64,000 bases of DNA from Anaerolineaceae bacterium (GTDB lineage: Bacteria > Chloroflexota > Anaerolineae > Aggregatilineales > Phototrophicaceae), in contig JACKCH010000012.1 of NCBI GenBank assembly GCA_020634115.1, positions 620,001 through 684,000 of the forward strand, given 5' to 3'. Under the pieces are notes generated by a model. That model worked only from the letters and a program-made list of their open reading frames with translations. It was not told where the DNA came from and searched no databases. The position numbers and the translations under genes are program-made. Each line of letters begins with the position of its first letter. Positions within the stretch are counted from its first letter, which is position 1. Below, in pieces: positions 1-8,357 of the stretch.

Positions 1-30
1 CACGCCATGCACCCCGACAAATTCCACCAT
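1..30 (-). CDS. Possible start of a gene running off the window
   Basis: On the minus strand an ATG at 30 opens a frame that stays open for the ten codons left before the window edge (MVEFVGVHGV). It lies 13 bases after the stop codon of the amidohydrolase gene, as expected for the next gene of an operon. The ribosome-binding site is weak (GAGAAA). Nothing about function can be said, and the frame may be fortuitous. Confidence 0.25.
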   Translation of the reverse strand, partial: MVEFVGVHGV

Positions 31-43
31 CAGATTTCTCGCT

Positions 44-1660
44 TTATGCCCCGCCGTGACGCCATTGGCCGTTGACCATCGTGCCGAGGATTTGCAGGTC
101 AAGCAGTTCGTCGGGTGGGATGATGGTCAGGTCGCGGTCTAAGACGACAAGATCAGCCAGATAGCCGGATGCCAATTTGGCTACCGTATGCTCCATCCCC
201 GCTGCGTAGGCCGCCCCGGTAGTAAAGCCGTGCAAGGCTTCGTCTACCGTGAGGCGGGCTTCAGGATACCAGCCATCCGGCCCGGGCGAACCATCCAGGC
301 GGCGGCGCGTCACAGCGGCGTAAATCCCTTTGAGCGGATCGAACGGCTCAACCGGGGAATCCGATCCGAACGCGACCACCGCGCCATAATCCAACTGCAA
401 ACGCGGGTTGTACGACCACTCCGCGCGATCCCCCCAGTACATATCAGCCATCTCGTAGTCCGATGTGGCGTGCATTGGCTGCATGGAGGCGATGATGCTG
501 AGTTTCGCCAGTCGTGGGGCGTCATCCGGGTGAATGATCTGCACATGCTCGATGCGGTGGCGACGCTGGCGCGATGTTTCCCCCCGCCCCGCCTCTTCCC
601 GGCGCGCCATTTCATAGACATCCAATACGTCATGCACGGCGCGATCACCAATGGCGTGAATCGTTGCGGGCAGTCCGGCGGCGCTGGCGCGGCTGACGAG
701 TTCGGCCATTTCCTCTTTGTCTATAGTCGGGATACCGTAGTTATCCGGTTCGCCCACATAGGGCTTAATCATGTAAGCCGTTTTCGGCCCCAGCGCCCCA
801 TCCGCAAAAATCTTCAGGCCACCAATCCGCAGCCACTCATCACCAAAGCCCCAACGCAAGCCGGTTTCGAGTGCCGCATCCAACCAGGCTTTATTGATGT
901 TTTTGACTACACGAAGCCTTAATTCACCCCGTTCACGAAGAATCTGCAACGCCCGCAGGCAGGAAGGGGGGTCAAAATCGTGTATCCCGGTCAGGCCAGA
1001 CGCCAGCGCCAATTCCTGCGCGGCTTGCATCTGGTTAGCCAGTTGTTCCGGGGACGGCACCGGGATAATCTCCACGACCAGTCGCATCGCATTTTCCAGC
1101 AGAATACCCGTCGGCACACCGGATTCATCGCGCACGATTTCACCACCAACCGGGTCGGGCGTCGCGGCAGTAATCCCGGCGGCCCGCAGCGCGGCACTAT
1201 TGACCCACACGGCATGGCCGCTCTTGGCGTGCAAAATCACCGGATGAGTCGTGGTCGCGGAATCGAGGTCGCTGGCTGTCGGAAAAACTTTCTCCGGCCA
1301 GAACGCCTGTGACCATCCGCTCCCGGTGATCCACTCCCCTGCCGGAGTCTGGTTGGCGCGTTCCCGCACCTGGTCTAAGGCCAATGCCTTGCTCGGTAAC
1401 TCAAACACATTCACCGCTTGTAGGGCGCGAGATGTCCATTCCCAATGAATGTGGGCGTCGGTCAAACCGGGAATTACCGTCTTGCCGCCCAGATTGGTCT
1501 GCACGGTTCCCGCACCCGCCAGCGCCAGGATGTCATCGTCGCTGCCGGCGGCGACAATGCGCCCGTAACTGATCGCCAGGGCGGAAACACGTGGTTGCCC
1601 GGCATCCAGCGTGATGATATTGCCGTTGTAGAGTACGTGTTCAATGATATTCACGGTCAT
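44..1660 (-). CDS. YtcJ-like metal-dependent amidohydrolase
   Basis: A 538-residue cytosolic enzyme of the amidohydrolase superfamily, YtcJ/exoenzyme-regulatory type (Amidohydro_3). Visible landmarks are the beta-sandwich N-terminus (VLYNGNIITLD), the first metal motif DAHIHWEW with His70 and His72, a HAIGDRAVHD motif around residue 335, and the late Asp motif FGSDSPVEPFDP around residue 435. Length fits the family. These enzymes hydrolyse C-N bonds in varied small molecules and their substrates are mostly unknown, so none is assigned. It lies downstream of the PfkB kinase gene on the same strand, but a hairpin with a T-run separates the two, so it may have its own promoter. The start is the ATG that begins a typical family N-terminus. 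Confidence 0.9.
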   Translation of the reverse strand: MTVNIIEHVLYNGNIITLDAGQPRVSALAISYGRIVAAGSDDDILALAGAGTVQTNLGGKTVIPGLTDAHIHWEWTSRALQAVNVFELPSKALALDQVRERANQTPAGEWITGSGWSQAFWPEKVFPTASDLDSATTTHPVILHAKSGHAVWVNSAALRAAGITAATPDPVGGEIVRDESGVPTGILLENAMRLVVEIIPVPSPEQLANQMQAAQELALASGLTGIHDFDPPSCLRALQILRERGELRLRVVKNINKAWLDAALETGLRWGFGDEWLRIGGLKIFADGALGPKTAYMIKPYVGEPDNYGIPTIDKEEMAELVSRASAAGLPATIHAIGDRAVHDVLDVYEMARREEAGRGETSRQRRHRIEHVQIIHPDDAPRLAKLSIIASMQPMHATSDYEMADMYWGDRAEWSYNPRLQLDYGAVVAFGSDSPVEPFDPLKGIYAAVTRRRLDGSPGPDGWYPEARLTVDEALHGFTTGAAYAAGMEHTVAKLASGYLADLVVLDRDLTIIPPDELLDLQILGTMVNGQWRHGGA

Positions 1661-1679
1661 TCCTTCATCTCCACGATAC

Positions 1680-1703
1680 TAAAAAGGGGCGCTCATGCCC
1701 CCT
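1680..1703 (-). terminator. Intrinsic terminator after the PfkB kinase gene
   Basis: On the minus strand AGGGG and CCCCT arms, extended by a GC/GC pair with one bulged G, are followed by five T residues. It begins 32 bases after the kinase stop codon, so it would end the rpmH-to-kinase transcription unit. Confidence 0.6.
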
Positions 1704-1734
1704 ATTGTGTAGCCCATATCACCGCTTGAACCGG

Positions 1735-2577
1735 CTATTGTACCGACGCCAACGCCGCCTGCACTTCATCCGATGTTGGCACACTCTCCAACCCCACGCG
1801 CGTGACCGAAATCGCGCCCAACTGCGCCGCGACCTGTACCGCCCGCTGGTAATCGTAATTCAGCAGCGGTAAGCTCGCCAGCAGTCCGGCGGCGAACACG
1901 TCTCCCGCCCCAGTGGGATGAGCCACTTCAACCTGCGGCGTGGTGTATTCTGTCGGTTGGCCTTCAAAATAGTAGGTGCCGCCGCGTTCTGCCCGTGTGA
2001 CCAACAGGTGGCGTACCGCTCCGGCAAACTCCTGCTCCAGCGAAGGCGATTCAACAATATCCTCTTCGCTAAAGACGACAATATCAATATCCTGCAACAC
2101 ATCAGGGTCAAACCAGCGTTTGAAGTATACCCGACCATCGGCGTCCCAACGGCGCAGCCAGCCTTGCAGCGTGAGTAAAACCGTCTTGTCCTTAAATTGA
2201 TGGGCAATCCGGGGGTCTACTTCATCGGTCAACGGCGCGAGGTGAACCAGAGGGGTATCCAGCCAGGCTGCCGGAATATCCGCTGAGGTGATTTTGTCAG
2301 CCACACCCCGGATAAACTGGATGCGGCCGGAAGAGGTATACACATTCTCAAAAGTGCTGGTCGATTCGCCGGGCAGCACATGCAAATGGTCAGTATAAGG
2401 CTGAAGCTGAGCCAACAGCGGTTCATTGGGTGCGGCACTGGTCAGCACACCACTGGTCAGGCCAAAAGAATGAAGCAAGCGAGCCGCATACGACACCGTA
2501 CCGCCTAACAAACGGCCTTCCGGCGTCAGGTCAGCCGTCAAGTGACCGATCAACAAATAATCGAGTGATGATGTCAT
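1735..2577 (-). CDS. PfkB-family (ribokinase-like) carbohydrate kinase
   Basis: A 280-residue member of the PfkB/ribokinase fold, which phosphorylates sugars or nucleosides with ATP. The N-terminal glycine pair (LLGGTVSYAAR) and the anion-hole/catalytic motif HPTGAGDVFAAG, with catalytic Asp226, are both intact. The substrate cannot be read from sequence. The gene starts 11 bases after the jag stop codon, so it is probably co-transcribed with the yidC-jag cluster although functionally unrelated. Compare the second PfkB protein at 45.5 kb, where the catalytic Asp position is Asn. Confidence 0.9.
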   Translation of the reverse strand: MTSSLDYLLIGHLTADLTPEGRLLGGTVSYAARLLHSFGLTSGVLTSAAPNEPLLAQLQPYTDHLHVLPGESTSTFENVYTSSGRIQFIRGVADKITSADIPAAWLDTPLVHLAPLTDEVDPRIAHQFKDKTVLLTLQGWLRRWDADGRVYFKRWFDPDVLQDIDIVVFSEEDIVESPSLEQEFAGAVRHLLVTRAERGGTYYFEGQPTEYTTPQVEVAHPTGAGDVFAAGLLASLPLLNYDYQRAVQVAAQLGAISVTRVGLESVPTSDEVQAALASVQ

Positions 2578-2588
2578 TGTTCCCCCAT

Positions 2589-3374
2589 CTACTTTTTGGG
2601 AACAATCGTCACTTTACGCGAATCGCCTTCCCCTACGCTCTTGGTCAGCACATCATCCCGGCTGCGCAGCGTCAGGTGAATGATACGGCGTTCATAGGGT
2701 GGCATCGGTTCCAGGGTCACCACCCGATTACTCTGGACAGCCTGATCCGCCATCCGGTTCGCCAGGTCATGCAGCATCTGCGAACGACGCGATTTATAAC
2801 CGGACACATCCACGATGATGTTGGCGCGGTGCTGCAATTCACGGCTGGCAACCAAGCGGGTGATATATTGCAGAGAGGCCAGGGTCTCACCCCGGCGGCC
2901 AATCAACGCATTGAGATGCTCACCGGACACATCCAGTAGCCAGGGGCTTTCGTTCTCATCGTCGCTCGCTAGCGGCTTGTGAACCGTTACAACCGCCTCG
3001 GAGAGTCCCATTTTGTCCAATAGTTCCAGCAAAATGGACTTCCCTACACGGGCATCTTCCCCCAGTTGGCTTTCATCTTCAACCACGGCCATATCCGCCA
3101 GCAACGATTCATCATCGTCTTTGTCATCATCCTGATGATAAGACGCCTGTGGAGCCGGGCGGGGTGCAGGTTGCGCCGGTGGAGGAGTCGGTGGTTTGAA
3201 CAGCTTCAGACGAACTCGTGCCGGGCGGGCGCCCAATCCAAACATACCCCGGCTGGGTTCTTCCAGCACTTCCACAATCACGTCGCCAGGGCCAACGCCC
3301 AGTTCAGCTAATCCTTTGGCAATCGCGTCATCTATGGTGTCGCCAGTTACCTCGATGGTGTGTTCCGCACTCAT
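2589..3374 (-). CDS. khpB: Jag/KhpB RNA-binding protein (SpoIIIJ-associated)
   Basis: A 261-residue RNA-binding protein of the Jag/KhpB family, usually encoded next to yidC and linked in Gram-positive bacteria to cell elongation and RNA regulation. Domain order is clear: an N-terminal Jag_N domain (about 1-50, EEPSRGMFGLGARPARVRL), a Pro- and Asp-rich linker (about 55-105, QDDDKDDDES), a KH domain (about 130-205, ALIGRRGETLASLQYITRL), and an R3H domain at the C-terminus (LEPMPPYERRIIH). In typical KH domains the loop is GxxG; here it is GRRG. The gene lies downstream of yidC across a 240-base gap holding a small palindrome, so it may also have a separate promoter. Confidence 0.95.
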   Translation of the reverse strand: MSAEHTIEVTGDTIDDAIAKGLAELGVGPGDVIVEVLEEPSRGMFGLGARPARVRLKLFKPPTPPPAQPAPRPAPQASYHQDDDKDDDESLLADMAVVEDESQLGEDARVGKSILLELLDKMGLSEAVVTVHKPLASDDENESPWLLDVSGEHLNALIGRRGETLASLQYITRLVASRELQHRANIIVDVSGYKSRRSQMLHDLANRMADQAVQSNRVVTLEPMPPYERRIIHLTLRSRDDVLTKSVGEGDSRKVTIVPKK

Positions 3375-3542
3375 TCAGAATCCTTATTTCAATAAGTAAG
3401 TCATTCACATTTTGTAAGCAGAAACGAGGCTTATACGCCCCGGTATCTCTACTCTAGCACCGTCAATCGGTCAGGCTGTGAGGTGTTTTTCCCCGAACAA
3501 GGGGCTTAAGCGTTTCAAAACATTCACACAGTGTTTTTTCGT

Positions 3543-3570
3543 GAGGGCGCACCGCCGTACGCCCCTACGT
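3543..3570 (+). repeat. Small palindromic intergenic repeat, copy 1
   Basis: Arms GGGCGCAC and GTACGCCC enclose a four-base loop and are followed by CTACGT. Other window copies share the plan of a G-rich left arm, short loop, C-rich right arm and CCCTAC tail (42422, 62024, and more loosely 18376 and 18547). It lies between yidC and jag. It could also form an RNA hairpin in the minus-strand transcript, but no T-run follows. Confidence 0.5.
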
Positions 3571-3614
3571 GCTGCCTAAGCCTCTTGATAACCTATCCAA
3601 AACGAAACGGGATG

Positions 3615-4445
3615 CTATTTCGTCTTGCTGGATTTCGTCTTGGCCTTCACGGGTACCGCTTTACCCTCGACGGTCGCATCAGACGCGCCACCACCCCCGA
3701 AAACCAGCAGACGCTTCCAATCCATTTTGCCCATCATACTATATTGCACAATCGTGATGACATTCGACACGACAAAATAGATGGACAGCCCTACAGAAAA
3801 GGACAGCGAGAAGAAACCCATCATCAAGGGCATCACCGTCGTCATGGACTGAGTCATGGCCTGCGCCTGGTCGGGCTTGGCATCTTTGTCTTTGTTGGGC
3901 GGCGTGGCGGGCATCATCAGCTTGGACTGTAACCAAGAAGTCACCAGCACCAGCACGGGCAGCCCCATCGCGTAAACCGGGTTAATCGTCGGCGGCTGGG
4001 TCAGGTCAATCCCCATGAAAACGTTATTGAGCGGCACCAAATGGTCGAGGCCAGGGACTAAAAACCGACCTGACAGATCAATGAGCTGAAGGGGCGTGGC
4101 CGCCAACGCATGATTGATCGCCTGGTATAAACCAATCCAGATTGGGAACTGAATCAGCAGCGGCAAGCATCCCCCCAGCGGGTTGACGCCATGTTCCTTA
4201 TAGAGCCGCATCTGTTCCTGTGCCATTTTTTCACGGTCATTCTTGTGTTTTTCCTGGAGTTTTTTCAACTCCGGCTGGACTTTCTGCATAGCAACTGATG
4301 ATCGCTGCTGCTGCGCCGTTAGCGGATACATCGCCAACCGAACAATAATGGTAAACACGACAATTGCCAGAACAGCATTGTTCGCCAGCACCGAATACAG
4401 CAGCGTAATGATGGTGATGAACGGGTTAAGGATTAAATCCCACAT
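3615..4445 (-). CDS. yidC: YidC/Oxa1/Alb3 membrane protein insertase
   Basis: A 276-residue insertase that places proteins into the cytoplasmic membrane alone or with SecYEG. It is the short, Gram-positive-like form without the large periplasmic domain of enterobacterial YidC. The conserved groove arginine is visible as Arg36 in the first membrane segment (FTIIVRLAMYPL), followed by the basic cytoplasmic coiled-coil hairpin (about 45-85) and the LLIQFPIWIGLYQAI segment. Further membrane segments lie near residues 155-175 and 195-240. The tail is Lys-rich (KAKTKSSKTK), as is usual for ribosome-binding tails. Start ATG 4445 gives a normal N-terminus. It follows the beta-propeller lipoprotein gene. 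Confidence 0.96.
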   Translation of the reverse strand: MWDLILNPFITIITLLYSVLANNAVLAIVVFTIIVRLAMYPLTAQQQRSSVAMQKVQPELKKLQEKHKNDREKMAQEQMRLYKEHGVNPLGGCLPLLIQFPIWIGLYQAINHALAATPLQLIDLSGRFLVPGLDHLVPLNNVFMGIDLTQPPTINPVYAMGLPVLVLVTSWLQSKLMMPATPPNKDKDAKPDQAQAMTQSMTTVMPLMMGFFSLSFSVGLSIYFVVSNVITIVQYSMMGKMDWKRLLVFGGGGASDATVEGKAVPVKAKTKSSKTK

Positions 4446-4473
4446 ACGCTATAAACTCCTCGTCTCTCAAACG

Positions 4474-5664
4474 CTACTGCAACGCATAAACCCAACGGCG
4501 CTCACCCTGTCCCACCGTAAAGGCGACCAGTGCTTCTGCCGGGGACATCGTACTCACCACCACCAAGGGTTCAGAAATATCCACCGTATCACTCGGCTCG
4601 ATTAACAGTAAATCGGAAAAGATCGCTGACGCCAATTCACGACTGAAATTCACAAAACCGTTATCCGCGCTCAACCAATATACTTTCTGGTCACTGGAAG
4701 CCACAATCACGGTATTATCCACCACCAGCGGCGATGGGCGGATCGACTTTTCCGAAACCTTTGTCTGCCAGAGTTCCGCAAACCCGTTAGAAATATTCAG
4801 CGCATACACGTTGCCGCTCAGGTCAGCAGCATACAGAGTATTGTCAATGATGGTTGGCGTCCCCCAAATCCAGTCGACTGTCTGGAATTCATCCAACTGT
4901 TCACCTTGTAGTGAAACAGCGAATAGTTTGCGCGCAAAACTGCCCACATACAGACGTCCATTGGCATAAGCGGGAGTCCCCAGCGCCGCTCCACCCAGGT
5001 CAAGGGACCACACAGAATCGCCGGTTGCTGCGTCCACCGCATACAGGTTGTGGTCAAGCGACGTGAAATACAGTACGCCGTCCAGCAGCAGCGGCGCAGA
5101 CCAGACTCCATGTTCCGTTGGGAAAGTCCAACGCACCGAGAAATCCGTTCGATCCAGCGCAATCAGATCATGGTTGCTCAAACCCACGTAAATCAGGTTG
5201 TCATCTGCAACCAGATTGGCGACGATACTACCGGTATACTCTGGAATCTCGAAACCTTCCGGGTTTTCCATCCGCGCCGTTGACACATCCACCCGAAAGA
5301 GTCGCCGGTTGTAGGATGCGAAGATCAGCGTTTCCGCACTATCGGTGTTTTCGGCAATAGGGTTGGAGAAGAATAAGGTGCGGGCATCGCTCCCGGTGAC
5401 TTTCCAGATACGCGGGTTGCCCGCGTCATCCAGGCGAACCTGTCCTTCGGAATTCACGAGCTTAACCGCGCTGCCATCCGTCGGGTCAACCAATTCAATC
5501 TGACTGTTAAAGGCGATCAGAATCTGCTGATTGTCGCCCAGAATACTCACACCTGCCCAACTTGTCCCCAGGGGAGCCGGGCCACAGGCTGCAACCAACA
5601 GCAGCATGGTCAACGCCAGAATAGCCAGGCGAAATCGCATAATAACTTTCGAGACTTTCTTCAA
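4474..5664 (-). CDS. Secreted PQQ-type beta-propeller lipoprotein
   Basis: A 396-residue protein with a lipoprotein signal peptide (LTMLLLVAAC, acylated Cys about residue 27) and repeated propeller blades of the PQQ/BamB type, for example GVLYFTSLDHNLYAVDAATG and GRLYVGSFARKLFAVSLQG. The frame is open upstream to 5808 but that part overlaps yidD. TTG 5664 is preferred because GAGGTG precedes it by five bases and gives a basic n-region (LKKVSKVIMRFR). ATG 5640 is the alternative. BamB-like propellers act as scaffolds for outer-membrane protein assembly in diderms, and PQQ propellers also occur in dehydrogenases; no catalytic residues are evident here. Its place between yidD and yidC suggests, by inference only, a role in membrane-protein or envelope assembly. 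Confidence 0.85.
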   Translation of the reverse strand: MKKVSKVIMRFRLAILALTMLLLVAACGPAPLGTSWAGVSILGDNQQILIAFNSQIELVDPTDGSAVKLVNSEGQVRLDDAGNPRIWKVTGSDARTLFFSNPIAENTDSAETLIFASYNRRLFRVDVSTARMENPEGFEIPEYTGSIVANLVADDNLIYVGLSNHDLIALDRTDFSVRWTFPTEHGVWSAPLLLDGVLYFTSLDHNLYAVDAATGDSVWSLDLGGAALGTPAYANGRLYVGSFARKLFAVSLQGEQLDEFQTVDWIWGTPTIIDNTLYAADLSGNVYALNISNGFAELWQTKVSEKSIRPSPLVVDNTVIVASSDQKVYWLSADNGFVNFSRELASAIFSDLLLIEPSDTVDISEPLVVVSTMSPAEALVAFTVGQGERRWVYALQ

Positions 5665-5725
5665 TGAGTCACCTCGTTCAGAGAAGCAGCGGGCCGGCTG
5701 TCGTGGCGCACGCCCCAGAATGCAG

Positions 5726-5989
5726 TTAAGCAACCGGCCCATGTTCATGTTCATGGTTGTGGTGGTGCTGTCCATCCAGGTCAGGCACCGGATCATACCC
5801 ACCTTCATGAAAGGGATGGCAGCGCGAAATCCGTTTCACGCCCAACCACCCGCCACGAAGGAAGCCATAGCGTTCGATGGCTTCATAGGTATAACGCGAA
5901 CAGGACGGCTCGTAAATACAGCTTGGCGGTAACGCAGGCGAGATAAAGCGTTGATAAAACCGAATGAACAGCAAAGCCAGATGTTTCAT
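5726..5989 (-). CDS. yidD: Membrane protein insertion efficiency factor YidD
   Basis: An 87-residue YidD protein that assists YidC-dependent membrane protein insertion. It has the family start (ALLFIRFYQRFISP), the three conserved cysteines (Cys24, Cys30 and Cys57) in SCIYEPSCSRYTYEAI and ISRCHPFHEGGYDPVP, and a His-rich tail (HHHNHEHEHG). The start ATG overlaps the rnpA stop by four bases, indicating translational coupling. Confidence 0.95.
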   Translation of the reverse strand: MKHLALLFIRFYQRFISPALPPSCIYEPSCSRYTYEAIERYGFLRGGWLGVKRISRCHPFHEGGYDPVPDLDGQHHHNHEHEHGPVA

Positions 5990-6333
5990 TCCACGTCGCC
6001 TTCTACTATCCCCGCTTGTATAGCCAACTCCTTAACAGTACGTTGAACACCCGCAAAGGGTTGCTCAACCAGCCCGGTCTGCGCGATAAACACGATATCA
6101 TATCCCGCGCAGAGGTACGGATGCAGTAAGCGCACGGCCTCTCGCAACAAACGCCGCACCCGGTTGCGGGTTACGGCGTTGCCCAAACGCTTAACAGTAA
6201 TAAAACCATACCGATTGTGCGGCAGGCCGTTTGGGAGGTAGCTCATCACCAACAGGCGGTGACGGCAGGTACGCCCCGTCCGGCGCAATCGCGCAAAATC
6301 AGCGGGTTGGCGAAGCCGAAAACGCCGCTGCAT
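5986..6333 (-). CDS. rnpA: Ribonuclease P protein component
   Basis: The 115-residue protein subunit of RNase P, which helps the catalytic RNA remove 5' leaders from pre-tRNAs. The family signature is intact: RRFRLRQPADFARLRRTG at the N-terminus and the RNR motif in NAVTRNRVRRLLREAVRL. Length is normal. It starts eight bases after the rpmH stop and overlaps yidD by four bases. Confidence 0.96.
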   Translation of the reverse strand: MQRRFRLRQPADFARLRRTGRTCRHRLLVMSYLPNGLPHNRYGFITVKRLGNAVTRNRVRRLLREAVRLLHPYLCAGYDIVFIAQTGLVEQPFAGVQRTVKELAIQAGIVEGDVE

Positions 6334-6341
6334 CCATTACC

Positions 6342-6518
6342 TTAGGCTTTCCAGTTCACTTTCTTCACGTGATTCGGCGTCACAGTCAGGACGTGCCGGC
6401 CACGCGCCCGCCGTGCTTTGAGCACGTTGCGCCCATTCCGGGTTTGCATCCGTTGGCGGAAACCATGAACACGCTTGCGGCGGCGGATTTTAGGCTGCCA
6501 GGTTCGCTTTGTTGCCAT
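6342..6518 (-). CDS. rpmH: 50S ribosomal protein L34, C-terminally extended
   Basis: Translation of the minus strand from ATG 6518 gives a 58-residue, very basic protein: MATKRTWQPKIRRRKRVHGF, then RQRMQTRNGRNVLKARRARG, then RHVLTVTPNHVKKVNWKA. The first 44 or so residues are classical L34 of the large ribosomal subunit. L34 is usually 44-47 residues, so about a dozen extra residues (TPNHVKKVNWKA) extend the C-terminus. It is the first gene of the rnpA-yidD-yidC-jag cluster and lies 41 bases from a near-consensus promoter. dnaA, the frequent divergent neighbour of rpmH, is absent here. Confidence 0.97.
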   Translation of the reverse strand: MATKRTWQPKIRRRKRVHGFRQRMQTRNGRNVLKARRARGRHVLTVTPNHVKKVNWKA

Positions 6519-6559
6519 CTTGATCTACCCTCAGTCTTAACAAAACCATATCGGCGTTT

Positions 6560-6588
6560 AGTATAGCCTACCGGAAAACGGCGGTCAA
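6560..6588 (-). promoter_or_regulatory. Sigma-70-type promoter of rpmH cluster
   Basis: On the minus strand TTGACC (6588-6583), a 17-base spacer and TATACT (6565-6560) form a near-consensus housekeeping promoter. It lies 41 bases upstream of the rpmH start codon. It is back to back with the plus-strand promoter at 6597. Confidence 0.8.
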
Positions 6589-6596
6589 CCCAACGC

Positions 6597-6626
6597 TTGC
6601 CAAGTACTCTGTTCGTCCACTATAAT
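6597..6626 (+). promoter_or_regulatory. Sigma-70-type promoter facing the unknown gene at 6749
   Basis: TTGCCA (6597-6602), an 18-base spacer and a perfect TATAAT (6621-6626). The untranslated leader to the start codon at 6749 would be about 115 bases. The two divergent -35 boxes are only eight bases apart. Confidence 0.75.
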
Positions 6627-6748
6627 GAACATTCAGACTTTCATCATCCATAACGGTTTATTCAGTAAGGAGCGCGACACACAGTTCCTGAACGATCTAC
6701 CAACACGGTGGGTTCTTATCTCCCCGCAATGCCATCTGGAGGCGACTA

Positions 6749-8347
6749 TTGGTGCCAGGTCAACACTGGGCGCGAAACTTTGTCATCACAAACGACGATC
6801 TTGAATATCTAACCGGCTTGCTGCTGGAACGTGAGACACCTCTCAGCAGCGATGATCTCGCCCGCGCCCTCATCGAAAACCGCGTACAACAAGAAATTGA
6901 CGAACTGGAAGCCCGTTATAAAGGCGTCCTGCCCTATACGCCTGACGGGAGTTTTCCGGTTGGCACGAAGCTCATCTTCCCGGCTATGGATTTTGAAGTA
7001 GCGACGGTCATTAGCACGCGCCCCGGCAATGGAAATATCCAGTATGGCGATTTTAACGTCATCGCCGTCGCGTTTGAAAACGACAAACTGAACAAACAAC
7101 CATCCCGTGAGTTTGCCAGTGATTTAAAGACGCCGCACGCTTTATCCCGGCACGATGACGAGGGGGAAGAAGCCTCCTTCCTGCCGACGGATATACCAAG
7201 CGCCGAGGAAATTCTGACGACACACCGCGCGGAAATCCTTCAGGAACTGGACACCAAACTTAAAGCATCCCCTGAGTTGGTCAGGCTTACAGGGAAATGG
7301 TTCCCACGCGCGCTGCTGGTTGAAACCCACATCGGGCATATCAACCTGGCGGAAGCGGTGCTTGACCTGGCCGACGGAGTCCCGCTTTCAACTGAAGAAA
7401 TCCTGGATCAGATCGGCGGGCTGGAAAATGCCTCCCAGGAACTCCAGGTTTTTTCGCTGAATTACGCCCTCAACAACGACAGCCGATTTGATGAAGTCGG
7501 CCCCAGTGGCGAAATCCTGTGGAGCCTGACCCGACTGGAACCCAAAGACGTGGTTCACGTTCCGCCGATGTTGAGTTATGCCGAGATAGATTACGACCCT
7601 GCGCTCCTGGACTTGAGCTTGCGGGCGCTGGAACTGGAAATCTGTGACGAACTATCCGATATTCCCGATATTCCTATGGATGACCCGATGGATGAAGTCG
7701 GAGTGACACTCATCTATCCGCACCGCCGGATGGGAACATTCCCGCTCAACGCCCGTACCCGCCCGGTCTTCCCCACGGCACGCAGCACGCCGCGTGTGTG
7801 GGTGACAATGGTGGATAACGAGGATGGCGAAGAATTCCCCTGCTGGATCGTGCGGAATGCGCGTTTTGTCTATGGTCTAGCGCCATACTACCGCAAGCAT
7901 CGCCTGCCAATTGGCGCTTATGTCAATATTTTCCGGGAAGATGATGATCCTGGCAAAGTGGCGATTTCTTATGACGGCCATCGCCCCCGTACCGAGTGGA
8001 TTCGCCTGATTACTTCACAGAACAATCAGATCGCCTTTGAAAATCATCGCCGTGCGATTGGCGCGGAATATGACGATCTGATGGTGCTGGGTGCGGACGA
8101 TCTGGCGATGGTGGACGGTTTCTTCCAGACGGCGCAGCAGCAAAAGAAGCCGCTGTCGTCAATTCTGAAGACCATCATCCCCGCGTTAGGGCGGCTGACC
8201 CCTCAGGGGACGGCCCATGCCAAGACGATTTACAGCGCCGTCAATATTGTGCGCCGCTGCCCGCCCGGCCCGATTTTCGCGACCCTGATTGCCAATCCAG
8301 ATTTCCAGACGGTAGGCGACCATTACTGGAAACTGACCAGCGATTAG
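6749..8347 (+). CDS. Lineage-specific protein, probable winged-helix segments
   Basis: A 532-residue soluble protein I do not recognise. It starts at TTG 6749 or GTG 6752, behind GGAGG at 6738-6742. Residues 15-55 (LEYLTGLLLERETPLSSDDLARALI) read like a small helical DNA-binding fold. Residues about 205-255 (VPLSTEEILDQIGG, then FSLNYALNNDSRFDEVGPSG) resemble a HARE-HTH/RNA polymerase delta-type winged helix, and a similar pattern recurs near the end (LIANPDFQTVGDHYWKLT). The middle (about 300-430) is beta-rich with many Asp and Pro. Composition is acidic; there is no signal peptide or membrane segment. It is followed after ten bases by a 144-residue protein ending in a similar helical segment, so the two probably act together, perhaps on nucleic acid. 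This is inference. Confidence 0.8.
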   Translation: MVPGQHWARNFVITNDDLEYLTGLLLERETPLSSDDLARALIENRVQQEIDELEARYKGVLPYTPDGSFPVGTKLIFPAMDFEVATVISTRPGNGNIQYGDFNVIAVAFENDKLNKQPSREFASDLKTPHALSRHDDEGEEASFLPTDIPSAEEILTTHRAEILQELDTKLKASPELVRLTGKWFPRALLVETHIGHINLAEAVLDLADGVPLSTEEILDQIGGLENASQELQVFSLNYALNNDSRFDEVGPSGEILWSLTRLEPKDVVHVPPMLSYAEIDYDPALLDLSLRALELEICDELSDIPDIPMDDPMDEVGVTLIYPHRRMGTFPLNARTRPVFPTARSTPRVWVTMVDNEDGEEFPCWIVRNARFVYGLAPYYRKHRLPIGAYVNIFREDDDPGKVAISYDGHRPRTEWIRLITSQNNQIAFENHRRAIGAEYDDLMVLGADDLAMVDGFFQTAQQQKKPLSSILKTIIPALGRLTPQGTAHAKTIYSAVNIVRRCPPGPIFATLIANPDFQTVGDHYWKLTSD

Positions 8348-8357
8348 GAGCAGAATC

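Noticed and set aside
5665..5808. Upstream extension of the propeller lipoprotein gene
   Set aside because: It overlaps yidD, lacks a ribosome-binding site, and would bury the signal peptide 57 residues inside the protein.
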